From Desulfobulbaceae bacterium UBA2213 (GTDB lineage Bacteria; Desulfobacterota; Desulfobulbia; Desulfobulbales; Desulfocapsaceae): a stretch of 8,280 bases of DNA. Under the pieces are notes generated by a model that searched no databases, was not told the DNA's origin, and was given only the letters and a program-made list of their open reading frames with translations. The DNA lies in NCBI GenBank assembly GCA_002327225.1, contig DCUN01000073.1, positions 7,022 to 15,301 on the forward strand. The letters are read 5' to 3'. Of this stretch, positions 6,991 to 8,280 are shown one piece after another (positions within the stretch are counted from its first letter, which is position 1; every line of letters begins with the position of its first letter). The position numbers were made by a program, and so were the translations under genes.

Positions 6991-7602
6991 TTAGAAAGCG
7001 TATTTTAAACCGATACATACATATTCAGATGAGCCAGCTCCGATCACCCCTCCCATGTCAGAGCGATGATGGAGACGCATCAGCAGATCCCAGCGGGGAA
7101 ATCGAGGCACTCCGAAGCTCAGTTCAAATGCCAGGTGTCCCAGCAGGCGCTGGGCCTCCTCGTTTCTGTATCTTTCAACATCTGAAATTTCGGTATAGGC
7201 GGAGAAGCCAGCTCCGATCGCAATACTCGTGTTGACGACAGCATCCCATGGGAATGCGTGCCAGCGTCCCAGCCCCAGGGCCATGAATTCCCAGTGGCTC
7301 ACATCCTCACCGAAATGCCTTCCAACCTGCCCTTCGATTTCGAAACTCAGCTTTTGACTGTAGCGGTAGACCTCACGAGCCACGCCAGCGACCACAATAT
7401 TGTTGCCATCGGCATAGTCGGCATCTAATGAGATAATATCAGAGAGGGTGTCGCTGGCGTGGATTCCACCGTAGAGCGAAAAGGCCCATAGATGATCCGG
7501 AGTTGTTTTCTCGCCCTCTCTCTCTGCCGCGTGCCCCTTGGATACAAAGGGAGAAAAGAGAAGAAGGAGAATGGAGATCGTTGTTATTCCTGTCAGCTTC
7601 AT
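6991..7602 (-). CDS. PagL-like lipid A 3-O-deacylase / acyloxyacyl hydrolase candidate
   Basis: A 203-residue exported protein. A signal peptide (hydrophobic 8-19, probable cleavage after GHA at 23-25) is followed by alternating strands typical of an outer-membrane beta-barrel, and the chain ends in phenylalanine (GLKYAF), the usual barrel C-terminal signal. Near the C-terminus RLHHRSDMGG...SSE gives His179, Ser181 and Glu193. The spacing H-2-S-12-E is the same as the His126-Ser128-Glu140 triad of Pseudomonas aeruginosa PagL, which removes the 3-O acyl chain from lipid A in the outer membrane. LRLHHRS also resembles sequences annotated as acyloxyacyl hydrolase in other bacteria. The start at 7602 has AGAGG 7 nt upstream. 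It is separated from the next leftward gene by 129 nt. An alternative is an uncharacterised eight-stranded barrel without enzyme activity. Confidence 0.65.
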   Translation of the reverse strand: MKLTGITTISILLLLFSPFVSKGHAAEREGEKTTPDHLWAFSLYGGIHASDTLSDIISLDADYADGNNIVVAGVAREVYRYSQKLSFEIEGQVGRHFGEDVSHWEFMALGLGRWHAFPWDAVVNTSIAIGAGFSAYTEISDVERYRNEEAQRLLGHLAFELSFGVPRFPRWDLLMRLHHRSDMGGVIGAGSSEYVCIGLKYAF

Positions 7603-8191
7603 AGCGGCACCTCTTTCTGGTGGTTATCATAGTGAGCTGCAACGCTGGGAAATGGATAAGAAGGCACTTTTCAGGCCAAGCCTTCTGATGAAAAAAGGCA
7701 CAGTCAAAATGGATAGTGTCTCTGGCAAAATGTTTTTCTCAGCCTCCCTGCAAGAGTTACTCTTTATGAGTTCCATCATAGATAGTATTTCATCGCCCTG
7801 ATTTGAAAGTCAATCATTATTTGTTTTGGGTGGGGCATCAACGGTCGTTGTGGGTATATCTATGGCGATATGGTCAGACAGCCCATAAAAAGAATCTTAC
7901 AATTATACAGATAAGGGGAAAAAGGTCTCGGCTTTAAGCATAGAATTGTCATAGTGATCACTTTGCCAGAATCTTTATCCGAAAATCATTTTTGATATGC
8001 CTGTGCTTGTGAGAAATGATTGTAAGTTCATTTTTTGTAACAATTAGTGATGTCAGCTGCAAGAGAAGTTTTATCCTCGTGGTCACTTGGTAGGTGCCGA
8101 CAATTCGTTGTATTCAGCTGACATGGATCATGTTTGATTACGCGCTCTGAGGCTTCATCTTATTCTCGATCTTTGAAATTAGTTCATAGAG
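7603..8191. other. AT-richer region without a convincing gene
   Basis: This 589-nt stretch is clearly AT-richer than the genes to its left and is interrupted by stops in all frames beyond short segments. It holds the ribosome binding site of the pagL-like gene (AGAGG, 7610-7614), a possible minus-strand -10 box TATGAT at 7626-7631 without a clear -35, a perfect 10-bp palindrome AGTGATCACT at 7953-7962, and an inverted-ended element at 8050-8124. A 49-codon rightward frame at 7652-7801 lacks a ribosome binding site and is not called. No tRNA, rRNA or CRISPR structure was seen. Confidence 0.55.
8050..8124. repeat. 75-bp segment with perfect 10-bp inverted ends
   Basis: ATGTCAGCTG at 8050-8059 and CAGCTGACAT at 8115-8124 are exact reverse complements, separated by 55 nt. 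Ends of the form TGTCAGC...GCTGACA are common among insertion-sequence termini, and the inner GTGGTCAC and GGTGCCGACAA recall the repeated terminal motifs of IS21-like ends. No flanking target duplication is evident. It lies 67 nt from the stop codon of the partial gene at the right edge, so it may be the end of an insertion sequence that continues outside the window. Confidence 0.5.
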
Positions 8192-8280
8192 TTACGCGGC
8201 CTTGGCAACAAGCTCAAAGCCATGCCGTTCTGCCATTTTCTGTAATCGGAGCAGCTGAACCTTCTCGTTACGCTTGTCGA
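8192..8280 (-). CDS. C-terminal fragment of an unidentified protein, possibly a transposase
   Basis: Leftward frame entering from the right edge; 28 codons and a TAA at 8192-8194 are visible. The visible chain ends LQKMAERHGFELVAKAA and is basic and helical, with a DKRNEK segment before it. Tails of the form L-x-x-x-A-x-x-x-G-F-x-L-V are often seen at the end of transposases, and an inverted-ended segment resembling an insertion-sequence terminus follows it. That is suggestive only: 28 residues are too few for a family call. The start and most of the gene lie outside the window. Confidence 0.45.
   Translation of the reverse strand, partial: DKRNEKVQLLRLQKMAERHGFELVAKAA

Noticed and set aside
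7652..7888. 49-codon rightward frame to TGA at 7799-7801, continuing in frame for 28 codons with a hydrophobic segment; considered as a small membrane protein or a selenocysteine gene
   Set aside because: There is no ribosome binding site, and it overlaps the upstream region of the pagL-like gene. Only a 5-bp stem (TGATT/AATCA) surrounds the TGA, which is not a convincing selenocysteine insertion element.

Overview
The window looks like chromosomal DNA of a GC-rich Gram-negative bacterium. Gram-negative is supported by a predicted lipoprotein, a signal-peptide protein that ends like an outer-membrane beta-barrel, and a probable lipid A deacylase signature. The style of the proteins (UMF1-type transporter, FadD) would fit a deltaproteobacterial (Desulfobacterota) genome, but that placement is an impression and not demonstrated here.

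Layout, left to right. Positions 1-144 are a leader with a short possible tail of an upstream gene. truA (tRNA pseudouridine synthase) runs rightward at 145-945. Convergent to it is a tightly packed leftward operon, read in the order fadD (6170-4473), a lipoprotein alpha/beta hydrolase (4473-3172), a CREST/alkaline-ceramidase-type membrane hydrolase (3175-2390) and a UMF1-family MFS transporter (2382-1033). The first two junctions overlap (TGATG and ATGA) and the third has a 7-nt gap, so translation is probably coupled. The 193-nt spacer upstream of fadD carries two interleaved 18-bp inverted repeats that end against the fadD ribosome binding site. Further right are two more leftward genes: a membrane-anchored small protein with a probable NTF2-like domain that appears to start at a CTG codon (6861-6364), and a PagL-like outer-membrane lipid A deacylase candidate (7602-6991). 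From 7603 to 8191 the DNA is AT-richer and without a convincing gene. At the right edge the last 28 codons of a leftward protein enter the window; it may be a transposase, and a short element with perfect 10-bp inverted ends lies next to it.

Working model (inference): the operon joins envelope-lipid hydrolysis to acyl-chain activation. The CREST enzyme and the lipoprotein hydrolase could release fatty acids from an amide- or ester-linked lipid, FadD would convert them to acyl-CoA, and the UMF1 carrier may move a product or co-substrate. The PagL-like protein would remove acyl chains from lipid A in the outer membrane, a related theme but a separate transcription unit. The observations most worth checking are the CTG start, the interleaved repeats in the fadD leader, and the spacing of the CREST residues, which matches human ACER3 exactly.
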